Assembly: GCA_016165875.1 (NCBI GenBank)
Contig: JABBOT010000004.1
Coordinates: 10,436,762 to 10,500,761, forward strand
Direction: 5' to 3'
DNA length: 64,000 nucleotides
Origin: Acanthopleura granulata
Taxonomy: Eukaryota > Mollusca > Polyplacophora > Chitonida > Chitonidae
The notes under the pieces are model-generated. The model was not told where the DNA came from. It searched no databases and saw only the letters and a program-made list of their open reading frames with translations. The position numbers and the translations under genes are program-made. Shown in pieces: positions 24,308 to 34,819 of this stretch (position 1 is its first letter; the number at the start of each line of letters is the position of its first letter).

Positions 24308-25204
24308 TTGCCATCGTGCTGCAGAATAATTCCGAGATGATTGTGGGAATGGGCACTCTTCACCTCTACGCCGTCAAAAAACAAGAGATACAAGATTTTT
24401 CACTTTTTGCAGACACAAATTTCACAAGTCACTGGCAATCCTAGTTTGACAAACGAACAAGATCATGACTAAGGTTAGTCTCGTAAGTTGCAAAAACTAC
24501 AATTTCTTCGGACAAATATGTAATATCTGTGAATATGTTAAGATCAAATTATATACTACAATTATATACTACAATGATCGAAAGTGGCTATCGGTGAGGG
24601 AATTCCATAGCCAATTACATAATTAATGCTATCTGTTATAACTAAAGACACTATATAAGCATTAACATCAGTATATTGAGTGGGTTCATTAATTAGCCGA
24701 AAAAGGTTTTCGCCAGGTATCATATCAAACAGGTTTATTTTCAGTTAGGTCTTTCTTTTTTGGTCTTTTCGTTTGTTTTTAATTACATATGGTGATAACA
24801 CACAATGCATGTTTCAGCAGTGATGTTGAATAGGATCTCAAAGCATGAACTTAACAAAACTCAGAAAAAAATATGCCGTCCAAACATAAATATTAACGCA
24901 CAATTGTAACATTTCATAGATATACTATCTGCCAATCTTGCAAAAAAAGCCATTTTTATACATCAGATAAAAAAGTGAATTAAAATGTAAAATCTCAGTT
25001 TTTTATGGCTTTCGTGAATGTAATTAATCTAAATATTTGGGTCAAGGTAATTGAAAGTGTATTTGGATAGCGGAATCTTATCACATAGAGGAAATAAGCG
25101 CCTACTTGTTCGTAGAAGACCACGTGCCATTCACTATTAAATATGATATGCTTGTACATATGCGAAATTTCGTCAGTGACTTGCCATTGGTCCGGGACTC
25201 ACCT

Positions 25205-25302
25205 AGGGAGCTTCGGTTTCCTCAACCATAAAATTGACGGCCAGGTGAAACATTCTTGAGTAAGACATTCAACAGCAATTAATGAATTAATCAGTCAATC
25301 AA
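25205..25302 (+). mobile_element. Heavily decayed SINE 3' end
   Basis: Matches the core and tail pattern loosely: TTCGGTTTCCTCAACCATAA, then CGGCCAGGTGAAACATTCTT, GAGTAAGACATTCAACAGCA and AATTAATGAATTAA. It lies in the gap between the two GMC genes. Confidence 0.45.
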
Positions 25303-25685
25303 AAGAGTACTTATAGTTCGGTTCGGTATTAATTTTGATTTTGACGAAAGTTTCATTTGTTTTGTAATAAAAAGACGCTGGTATGCAGATTTGAGACTGG
25401 TATATCTTTCGATACACATTCGAACATCAAGTTTATTCAGGATAATTACAATGGACACTTCTGAGATATTAAAGAACATTGAACAATGAACAAGATGCAA
25501 ATCAATAGGCCTTTTAACCAAAGTTCTTTTAGGAACAACCAGTGATTCAACTGCTTTTTAATCATAAGGAGCTAATTTACTTTTCGTGCACATTTGTGCA
25601 CTCCACAGACACCTAGCTTAGCCTGTGGCATTTTGATGTATCCTTTGATTTTCATTAATTCCCACATTTCACTACAAAAGCTTGT

Positions 25686-28600
25686 TCACAGCTTCGGAGA
25701 GAGCGTTCGTCCTCGGATTATGTCTGCTGCCTTCTCCCCAATCATCGCGCATGGGGCATTCAGATTAGCAGAGGTGATTTCCGGCATAATGGAGGCGTCT
25801 GCCACTCGCAATCTATCCACACCTTTCACTCTAAAACACAAAACCAGTGATATTAGCGCCTCCAAGGCATTTCGATATAGCAGTAAGAAAAGGCAGTATG
25901 CTCGTGAATACATCTGAAATCTAGATGCGATGGATAATACTTTTCAGTATGTAATCGGCAGTAATTTGCACGACCATTAAAAGACTCATTGTTACCTGAT
26001 TCTGCTCAGCGAAGATGCTGGATGCCAATAAATTGCCATGAATAGAATGTAATTGACAAGTTACGGGTTATAGTGATTAACAGTGATCAATTGCCAACCA
26101 TTACACCGTTGTCGCTGCTCTGGTTTTACTTTCTAGGCTGTTGTTTTCTATATCGAACATTTATTAGATCTCGGTATTTTGAAGAATGGTAAGTTTGCAA
26201 TCAGTTGATTTAACCACTGACCATTGCATGCAAATGTCGGATAGTACGTGGATAACTGATGAATCTCCATAGACGGGATATATTATCGGTGAATTAATTG
26301 TGGCTATAACTTCAATCTGAAACTGTTTAGAGACGGGGGCCACTCCTTTCCAGTCGCTTCATATATGACGTCACTACTTCGTGTGCGCTATTGCCAATGC
26401 CACCTTCTCAGATGTTCATTGTAAGAAGCAGATACATACCACTCGAAGTGGTGACGTCATGCATGAAGCCATTGGAGAAGATGAACTCACATATAGAGAC
26501 ACGTTATGTATGATTATATTATTCCTATGATCAGATAAGCTGGTCAGTCGATTTTATCACCCACCTTAGATCTGGGTCTACAACTGCCGTGAGATCTTCG
26601 GGTCTGCCCATCTTACACGTACCGGCGGGGTGGTAAGTGTAGTGTGTCAGTGTGCGGATCAATTCCTCCCAGTACTCATCGGTGAATGGTGGCATCTGGC
26701 ATCCCGGCAGAACTCGACCGGTCAGTCTGGCCCCAACAGATTTGAATGGCTTGGTGTCGGCCAACGCCATAATAAACTGCGCACCTGAACAAATTCCAAG
26801 ATTACCAATATACAAAATGTTGTATATAGCACTGGCTTTTTCTCTTTCCACAGACCACAAAGTAGTCATATGTCAGATAAATTACGCATGTAGGCCTATG
26901 TCTCAAAAGTCAGTGACCCCCGACAGTCTTGCCGGTTTTCGTGGCTGGGTGTGGTTACGATAAAGACATCGGTCGTATTGGTCATGTGTCAGAAAAGCAC
27001 CAGAAATTCACTGTCTTAAAGTACTGTTTACTCTGTTGTATTTACACTTTTTCGTGAAAGGCCCCGATGGTAGATTTTCCACTGGACGGCTGGTAACGCC
27101 GTATGGAATTGCGCGAGACTACACCAGTTTGTAATCATAGCATCTGAAGACTTACCTTCGATCAAGGTTTTGACATCTTGTTCATGAGTTAAGGTTTCGT
27201 GATCAATCAAAGGATGCTGGAGCGGATCATCACTTTGAAGTCGAATAGTCCCTCTGCTCCGTGGATGTGTGACAGAGGGGTTAATATTAAACCCATGTTT
27301 TCCTTCATTGCCAGCAAACATTGCGTTCCAGTACTATATAAAAAAGTCGTTAATATAAGATTAAACTACTGTATCCTTCTGATGCATGAAATTCCAAGAT
27401 TACATTTTTACGCCATGTAAGATTTTCATGTATATGACTTCTCGCCTATCACAAATTTGTCAAGCAATTTATGTAAATTATTCTGCTCAGCTACTGTGTA
27501 ACTGATCACTATTCAACAAAACTAATAGACGGTCCAAATCATGCAAAAGACTGAAAGACAGTGCACAATGAACCAAGGTATCGAAGTAAACATATCAGTA
27601 GCCAATCAGAATTAATATCGCCCGTGTAGCGAACAAAGTGATCCATCCAACGTGCAAGTGCAACGTCAAACTACCTTGATTACTCACTATTTCATTGGAG
27701 AATACACCTACTGAAATTTCAAAGTTATGGATATACCGATACCTCGTCTTTCATGGCTGTGTTTCTTCGGAAAGTGGAGTTCTCCATTGCCCCTAGCATC
27801 CCGCTTATCAAGACAAGGTGCAGATCAGGGTTCGGGTTTCCCGGCTCCTGAAGTCCGGAGCGAATGAGGGCGGTTGCCTCGAGGATATTTGTCGCCATAG
27901 GGCCTTGATGACATTTGTTAGTAATTAATGAATATATTCACTTATAAACCATAATGTATCGCCTTGCATTACTTCCAAGAATATATATTAAAATCTTCAT
28001 GCACATAATGTTATTGAACAGTAAAAGCAGTATTTACTCGGAAGTGACACCTTTACTGAAGCAGACAGTACGAATAAAACAGAGATGTACACTTACACAG
28101 ATATTGTATTTATACATATTCACCTGCGCGCAAACTGCTGTATAAATCCTTTGATTCTGGTGAGGTCATCATGGCGGCAAAAGGTTTATCAATTTCGAAT
28201 TCCATCCCAAAAAAGGTAATATGATCTTGGAGATTTTCTCCAACGGGTAAATCGGCAACTACTTCAATCTAAAATTTAAAAATACTTCCTAATTATCTTT
28301 CGGGTATTGCACAGAAACGTTGAGTTTTAAATCTAAAGGAAATTATGTTCGTTCGATGTTCGAAATGGGAAATTAACTAGTTCCACGGCATGCACTAGTT
28401 GAATCTGTTAATCAGTATTATGTCTAACACCTAGCCCTATGTAACAATTTTACCTTGTGGGACTGCAGGTGGTCTTTTGGTCCAATGCCAGAAAGCATTA
28501 GTATTTGTGGCGTGCAGATCGTTCCAGCGCATATAATCACCTCACGTTTAGCTCGAACACTGTTGCGCTTATTTCCGCGAATAAATTCTACACCACGGGC

Positions 28601-30530
28601 AATACTATTGTGGATTAAAATCTGAATTAAAAAGAAAAAAAACATTCGCAAAGGTAAGCAGTAATCGTCTAACTTGGGTTTTTACCTGTAACTATAATCT
28701 TTTGTATCGAAGACAAGTGTGTAAAATACACGGGCTTTCGTTGCATAATGAAAATGTATAAGAGCTGTTTGCTTGCTAGGTTGATTGAAACAACATGCAT
28801 TTCTATGTGCTTCAGTCGAGCAGATGTCTCGGGGTCGAATCCATGTCTAGATGGTGTGACTAATGCCTTAAGTCAGGAGGTTTGCGTTCTTTACATATAA
28901 ACCAGACAGTCGTCGAACAAGTAAAAAAATTCAAAATTCAAAATAATACGTTGTATAGAATGAAGCGAAAATTAATACCCCTGCATGTGTATCACCTTTG
29001 TAACGTGAGCATACGTAGCAATATGCAGGTTGGGGCGTGTAGCAGCTGGACGAAGGTAAACTTCTGAGGAACTTTGCCGAATACCGTCTCCAATGTTGGA
29101 TTGTGCTACCATGAATCCTGAAACACAGCACAGAAAATCGTTATTCTTGTGCAAGTAATTCTGAAATGTTAATGGTAGAAACATCTGATTTATGTTTTCC
29201 ATACATCACATATCTTCCTGGAAAAGCTTTGGAAACGGGAAAGGTTAGCTGTGAAAGTCAATGTTACCAATGGCATCCGGTCCATTACAGTCGGTTTTCC
29301 TGTATCCCATCTCTTTGCCTCCGTCAACAAAAACGTTTCCGACAGACGAAAACCTTGCCTCAGATACGATAATTGGTCCAGAAGTGCCACGAAAACCTAA
29401 ACCACGACAATCAGTCATGAACACAAAAATAAAACACAGCTTTTTGTAAAGGCTTCGGGTTGACAAAACTGTCTTAAACTTGCGAACGACTTAGTATTCA
29501 CTTTACTCAACAGTTTAGTGCACTTGAATTGTGAATTGCCTGAGATACTTTTGTTTGATTCTAAGAGTTTTCTTAAACGCTTATTTTCAATCTGATCATA
29601 AAAATTCAAGTTTAAAACTGGGTGATTCCATTAGTTGAACAAACTGAGTTAGTATTTACCAGAGCCAAGAAGATCACTGACAAGACACGTCTCAGATTTC
29701 ATGAAATAGGGAAGAACATCTTCATAGCCCCACCCTTTACAGCCCATGTTCTTCCAGATATCGTAGTCGTGTGGGGTTCCTCGCATGTGCATGTTGTAAT
29801 TTATGGCACCGGATCCTCCGAGCACCTTCCCTCTTGGAACCGTAGATGCCTGTGGGAGATTTCTAAAGAGATGCATCATTGTGTTTTATAATACTATTGT
29901 CGTCATTGTATCTGTATTGTTTTGCTGATATAATGTGTGATTAGACGCCAAATCTTTATTGGAATCTGTCCTGCAGTAAGGGAATGAAGAGAAGGTTGTC
30001 TCACCTGGTTTTCATAGCCTTTGAAGGCATTCTCTTGTGAAACTCCACGAAATGACCAGTCGTACTTGGAGCACTGCATCAACCCTGAGCTGCCAGGTAC
30101 GGCAATCTCTTCCCATTCCAGATCGTCTCCTCCTGCTTCAAGCAGCAAGACCGTCGTTCCAGGGTCCTCCGACAATCGGCTCGCTATCACACAACCACTC
30201 GTGCCTGCACCAACTGTAACCGCCCAATTAAAATCGTTCAGAAACTTGGGCGTTGGTGACAATAATTTTTGAGACATCCAAGAACAATCATGCAAATAAA
30301 TATAGCAGTCATTATAAATATAGCCAGGCTGAGTTTGCCTCATAACTTGTGTACCTATCCATCCGTCTAAAAGTTAGGAATCTGCTGGCTGAAAGATTGA
30401 AAAAAGAAATTCTTTCCATTTACTAGTCTTCTCTGTACAGAAAACAATGTATTTCTCTTTATGTGGACATCTTACCTATCACATAATCATAAGCTTGGTC
30501 TAAGATGTGCTGAACTGGGGTACTGTCCAT
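25686..30530 (-). CDS. GMC-family FAD-dependent oxidoreductase, copy B (11 exons)
   Basis: Paralogue of the + strand GMC gene, tail to tail with it. Exons in transcription order: 30530-30476, 30213-30005, 29849-29660, 29396-29268, 29117-28996, 28621-28454, 28268-28124, 27903-27743, 27333-27156, 26784-26565, 25830-25686; total 573 aa. GAGTSG at 20-25 binds FAD. Signature 1 is [11 protein letters not shown] in exon 3. Signature 2 ([11 protein letters not shown]) matches the family pattern fully. Catalytic H504 lies in [12 protein letters not shown] and N548 in TSANLNAP. Exon 3 must start at 29849, not at the AG 13 bp upstream, because only that keeps phase and matches copy A's 190-bp exon. Introns are short (150-734 bp), so the gene spans 4.8 kb against 10.3 kb for copy A. 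An ATTAAA at 25557-25562 (-) could be the polyadenylation signal. The ATG has A at -3 and G at +4. The reading frame is intact; substrate unknown. Confidence 0.93.
26086..26150 (-). repeat. Dispersed ~300-bp repeat, fragment (minus) in GMC-B last intron
   Basis: The reverse complement gives AGTAAAACCAGAGCAGCGAC, AACGGTGTAATGGTTGGCAA. Only the 5' ~60 bp of the element are present. Confidence 0.6.
26345..26480. repeat. Imperfect 41-bp inverted repeat in last intron of GMC-B
   Basis: Arms 26345-26385 and 26440-26480 are inverted copies, about 33 of 41 matching, with a 54-bp loop. Each arm carries a perfect TGACGTCA palindrome (26366-26373 and 26452-26459). It could be a foldback/MITE relic; no transposase or clear target duplication was seen. 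Confidence 0.6.
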
Positions 30531-32900
30531 GGTTATAGCTTCTACTAGCACACACTCTGAGGGACTCCGTGCTTACGGCTGTGAATAATACAATATACCT
30601 TTAACGCTTAGCACATATCTCCGGTTCTCCCAGAGTTCTTATCCAGGAAATAAACCAGGAAGGCCAATGGAGGTCTGCACTGGACATTCTTTATCACGCA
30701 GTACCATGTATAAGAGATGTAGGTTTGATCCAGATGCCTCGAATTTGATATATATGCTAAATGCACAGGTGTTTGGCAAGTATTACGCGATAAGATGTGA
30801 TGCCGAGTTACTACATGGTGCCCAATACGAGCCAAAGGTCATCTGACTTATTGCATACATCTTACTCAAACACCTGCTTTAGTTGAATTTAATATCTTCG
30901 ATCGAAGGTATTACATAACATAGAACGCATGCATACGAAATACATCATTCTTGTACAGAAATGTTATACAGCGCCAAGGTCACTGGGGTAAAGGTGATAA
31001 GACAGGAAGTGATGTCAGGAAAAAACAAAACCTCAAACTGAGTATTTGTTTCAATAAATACGTGGTATGCTTTGAATTTAATCCGAAGTATGTACAACAT
31101 TGTTCCAATTAAAAACATAAGAGCTTATGCTGAGGAATGTTGGTTATAGTGTCACCCGAGAACATAAGTTTTGAGACGTAAGCATAAACAAGCTATCCCA
31201 CATGGGTCACACGGCGCAGTGGTCAGTTCAATCGTCTTTTGCTGACAATGATGTAAAGCGAGTGTTGGGAACTGCGCATGGGTTATGACTCTATGAGCCA
31301 TTCCGCTTTTCATTGGTTAAGAATTCTGAAAGCATTGGAGGTATATGCGCTTAATAAACAAGGTGATGTTTGACTAGGGTTTTACGATGTTGTAATTCGG
31401 CCTGTCTCTTTATTTTATCCCTTAATCCTTTCCCAACACGGTACAAGTACTTCCATTTATCTCCACACACGTCCTTTATCGGATTATAAGCAACTTCAGA
31501 TATGAAGTCTTTTTCATATTACTCAATCATCAACTTTATCTGACGAAACTATGGATATAATGATTAATGGAATTCTGTGTCGTATTCTCCACGAATTATT
31601 CAACGCTTTACGAGGTCAACGAATAAGAAGCGTTACTCGGGTGAATCCCATAAATCAGTATGAAAAGGGGTGATTTCTCATTGCTTTTTGTAGGCAGTAA
31701 TGCCCAGGCCTGATATATAAATGGCTGTGTATAAATATAAGGATTAGTATATTAGTAAGATCGTATTCGATATTGAAATCGGTGGTAGACTACACGTCTA
31801 GCAGGTTTATATAGGTAAAAATAGGCACAGTTTCGTCAAGGAGAATTTGTACAACCTTTTTCTACAGCCTATCATAATCAGGGAGCGATATTTGAGATAC
31901 AGTGGTCAAACAAATGAAAATGTAATGCAAGATAAGTGTCAAATGAAACTGTTATTAACTCATAGATTTCGAATCAGAGCATACATTTACTTTACCAACA
32001 CTCCATGCATTTGCTCTAATAGAATGAAGCGTTCCAGTAACAGTGCACATCTGAGAGTTATCTTCCTTCCAAAGAAGGTTTTGCCTATGTATATAGGGCG
32101 CCGTGTTTGACAGAATTATTTAGATTTTAATGTGAAAAAAGGCCAAGAATAATAGTAATAAAAGAGCTTCGGGCCGATTTTATTTTCTTAGTCATAGCCA
32201 CTGTCCACAATCTGCCAATTAATTAACATGCAAATCTGGCGTTTTTACAGTCACACATTTTGTGTCACACACGGCGCAGTACACTTTTTTCCGATTTAAG
32301 TTATAAACGTAATTTACCCATGGTTAACGTTTTAGCGTATTTCGTAAACAGTTTTATGAGAAATAAGACGCCTACGCATTGTTTGCAGATTTATCGTTGT
32401 GGCAAGTTAAACATGTCTGATGATGCGTATTTTGTTTCTGCATGGAATGTCCTTACTCTTAGTCCCGTCATTTCAACCAGTTAAATGAGAATTACATTAC
32501 TGCTGCACTAAAACGGAGATTCCAGTGTATGCTGTATTGTTACAGGCTTCAGCTGGAAACAAAATGTAGATATTTGGCCCACACTTACCTGACTTGCTCG
32601 TCGTGCAGAATTAACCTGTGTATGCATGTGTATGTGTTTTTTTCACGACCTCTTCTGTGTGGGGCTCGAGGGCATTTTGAGATTACCCGTGTGTGTCTAT
32701 CAACGCATTTATTTCCCCGCAGGTCAAACGTTTCAGCGGATCATTAGTTATTTTTCCTAGATTCAGAGATAAAATGCACTGAAAAAAAAAACACACATAC
32801 ATGTCTTCGCATTCCGTATTTCTTCTCACGACCATAACTTCATACATACCTAAAGGAGCATAGGGATGTTTTTATGACGGGCTTGGTGACTCCATAAATC
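30531..32900. other. Upstream region of GMC-B, no gene seen
   Basis: It should contain the GMC-B promoter and 5' UTR, but no convincing core promoter motif stands out. Only short open frames without motifs are present. Confidence 0.5.
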
Positions 32901-32904
32901 ATCT

Positions 32905-32990
32905 TTTTATCTGGAATGCTCACAAAGCTATACGATACGCCATTTTAGAGAAACCGGAAACACGATTTCGCGTCATCCGTACCCTGCGCT
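32905..32990 (+). repeat. Direct repeat, left copy
   Basis: TATCTGGAATGCTCACAAAG...CCATTTTAGAGAAACCGGAA, ACACGATTTCGCGTCATCCG, TACCCTGCGCT. Pairs with the copy at 34738-34812. A matching ACCTAAAGGAGCAT block lies further upstream (32849), separated by extra sequence. Confidence 0.7.
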
Positions 32991-33835
32991 TCACCACACC
33001 TGTTATTTCAGTTCACCACATCTACTCACAATATTCGCCACAGTTTTTCTCTTCACAGCTACTTCACAGTTACTTCTTCAGTTCACCAAACGTGTGCTTA
33101 CTTCTACTGTTTCCAACACCTGCTACTTCTGTTCATCACACCTACCCTTTCTGTTCACCACACCTACTACTTCTGTTCACCTCACCTACTCCTTCTGTTC
33201 ACCACACCTACTCCTTCTGATCACCACATCTACTCCTTCTGCTCACCACATCTATATATTCTTTTCACCACACGTACCCTTTTCTTGAACACATTTACCC
33301 CTTCTGTTCACTAATGCCCCTCCTTCCGTTCACCACACCTACTTCTGCTTACTACTACATCCTCTATATACCGCATCTATCCTTTGTGATTACCACCATT
33401 ACTCCTGTTCACCATTTATGTTCCTTCTGTTCACCATTTATGTTCCTTCTGTTTACCACACCTACTCCTTCTGTTTACCACACCTACTCCTTCTGTTTAC
33501 CACACCTATCCCCTCAGTTCACCACTACTCCTCCTGATCACCACATTTACTCTTCTGTTCTCCACACCTACTAATTCTATTTACCACACCTACCCCTTCT
33601 GTTCACCAATACTCCCACTAATGACCACATCTACGCTCTTTGTTCTCCATAACTATACCTTCTGTTCACCACACCCCTGTCTGCTGTTCACCACTACTCC
33701 TCCTGATCACCACATGTACTCTTTCTGTTCACTACACGTACTCAATATGTTCATCACTACTCCTGTGCACCGCATCTACTCCCTCTGTTCACATCTAGTA
33801 TTCCTTATGTGCATCACAGCTCCTCCTACTCCTCT
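32990..33835. repeat. 22-bp pyrimidine-rich minisatellite
   Basis: Degenerate tandem units of CCTACTCCTTCTGTTCACCA plus CA; successive unit starts at 33185, 33207 and 33229 give a 22-bp period, and roughly 35-40 units cover 0.85 kb. The + strand is strongly C/T-rich. The His/Thr/Ser/Phe/Cys-rich open frames across it are a product of the repeat. Confidence 0.85.
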
Positions 33836-34737
33836 GGCTTCTCAACGAGACACCTTCATTGTCACACTCTGTTTTCTTGGGCTTCTTGTCACTCATACCT
33901 CTTGCATACTAAATAGTTTCGCATCAGTAAACCACCTGTTTCTGTCAAACACTTAACTCCTACTACAGTGGCCCCTTCATGACCGGTAGAACACGTTTAC
34001 CTACTCAACACTAATTTGATTTGCAATATTTTTCAAATTTTGTTGCAATGTCTATTTTATCTCTCTGTTCACATATTACAACATTTCCATTTCAACTCAT
34101 CGTAAGGGAAGTAAAACAGGAAGGGAGGTAACCAGACCCCTCCCCCCTTAACTTTTCTTCATGATAGATTCTTTGAGATTTCCAGAGCAAGGTTTTTGTG
34201 GCTGGTTGAATTTAAAATTTCATTTCGCGACAAGTAAATAATTTTTCTCTCGGAAATAAGTAAGTTTGAATACCTTTAACGTCAAAGTTCTACGTGTGAA
34301 GAAATTGCATTTTGGAGAAATAAAAGAAATCGGCAACATTACACTTACACATTTTATGTATACATAATATAGATACAATTGTCAAACTATGACTTTCATT
34401 TCCGTTAAAAATGTCGACATAAAGAAAAAGTTGCTCATTTATTCAATACCCTTTCACGACTAATACTTGTCAAGCTTCACGCATTCACTCCATAGACCTA
34501 CCTACCTCCGATATATTGCCGCTGAATACACAATAATATGCCAGAAATATACCTTTTCCCAAACCCAGGGATCATAGATTTCAATAGATGCCACATTTCC
34601 TCTTGTTTCACATGTTTAGGTGCATGGCACAGAATTTATTTAAGCTGAGAGAATGTGTGTGAGAAATTCACAAGAATTTTACCCATTGGAAAGTTTCCTG
34701 AATAAACCAATCAAAGGTCCATCATACCTTCTAAAGG

Positions 34738-34812
34738 GGCATCTGGAATGCTCATGAAGCCATTTTAGAGAAACCGGAAACACGATTTCGCGTCATCCCT
34801 ACCCTACGCTCT
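34738..34812 (+). repeat. Direct repeat, right copy
   Basis: GCATCTGGAATGCTCATGAA, GCCATTTTAGAGAAACCGGA, AACACGATTTCGCGTCATCC, CTACCCTACGCTC. Near-identical to the left copy, 1.83 kb away in the same orientation, with the 22-bp minisatellite between them. Confidence 0.7.
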
Positions 34813-34819
34813 TCAGTAT

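Larger units (their letters stand above)
21181..25685. other. Intergenic gap between the convergent GMC genes
   Basis: AT-rich and non-coding as far as I can read. It contains ATTAAA at 21579-21584 (a possible GMC-A polyadenylation signal), the 31-bp direct repeats, a decayed SINE 3' end and a possible LINE scrap. No third GMC exon was found in it. Confidence 0.6.

Noticed and set aside
29860..29870. Upstream AG (CTCTTTAG) as acceptor for GMC-B exon 3
   Set aside because: Using it shifts the frame. The CACAG at 29850 keeps phase 0 and gives the same 190-bp length as GMC-A.
31200..31300. tRNA-like stretch near GGCGCAGTGGTCAGTTCAAT
   Set aside because: It superficially resembles an A box, but no B box at the right spacing and no cloverleaf could be drawn.
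33094..33956. Chain of + strand ORFs with His/Thr/Ser/Phe/Cys repeats
   Set aside because: Pure translation of the 22-bp pyrimidine-rich minisatellite; no start context, splice signals or domain.
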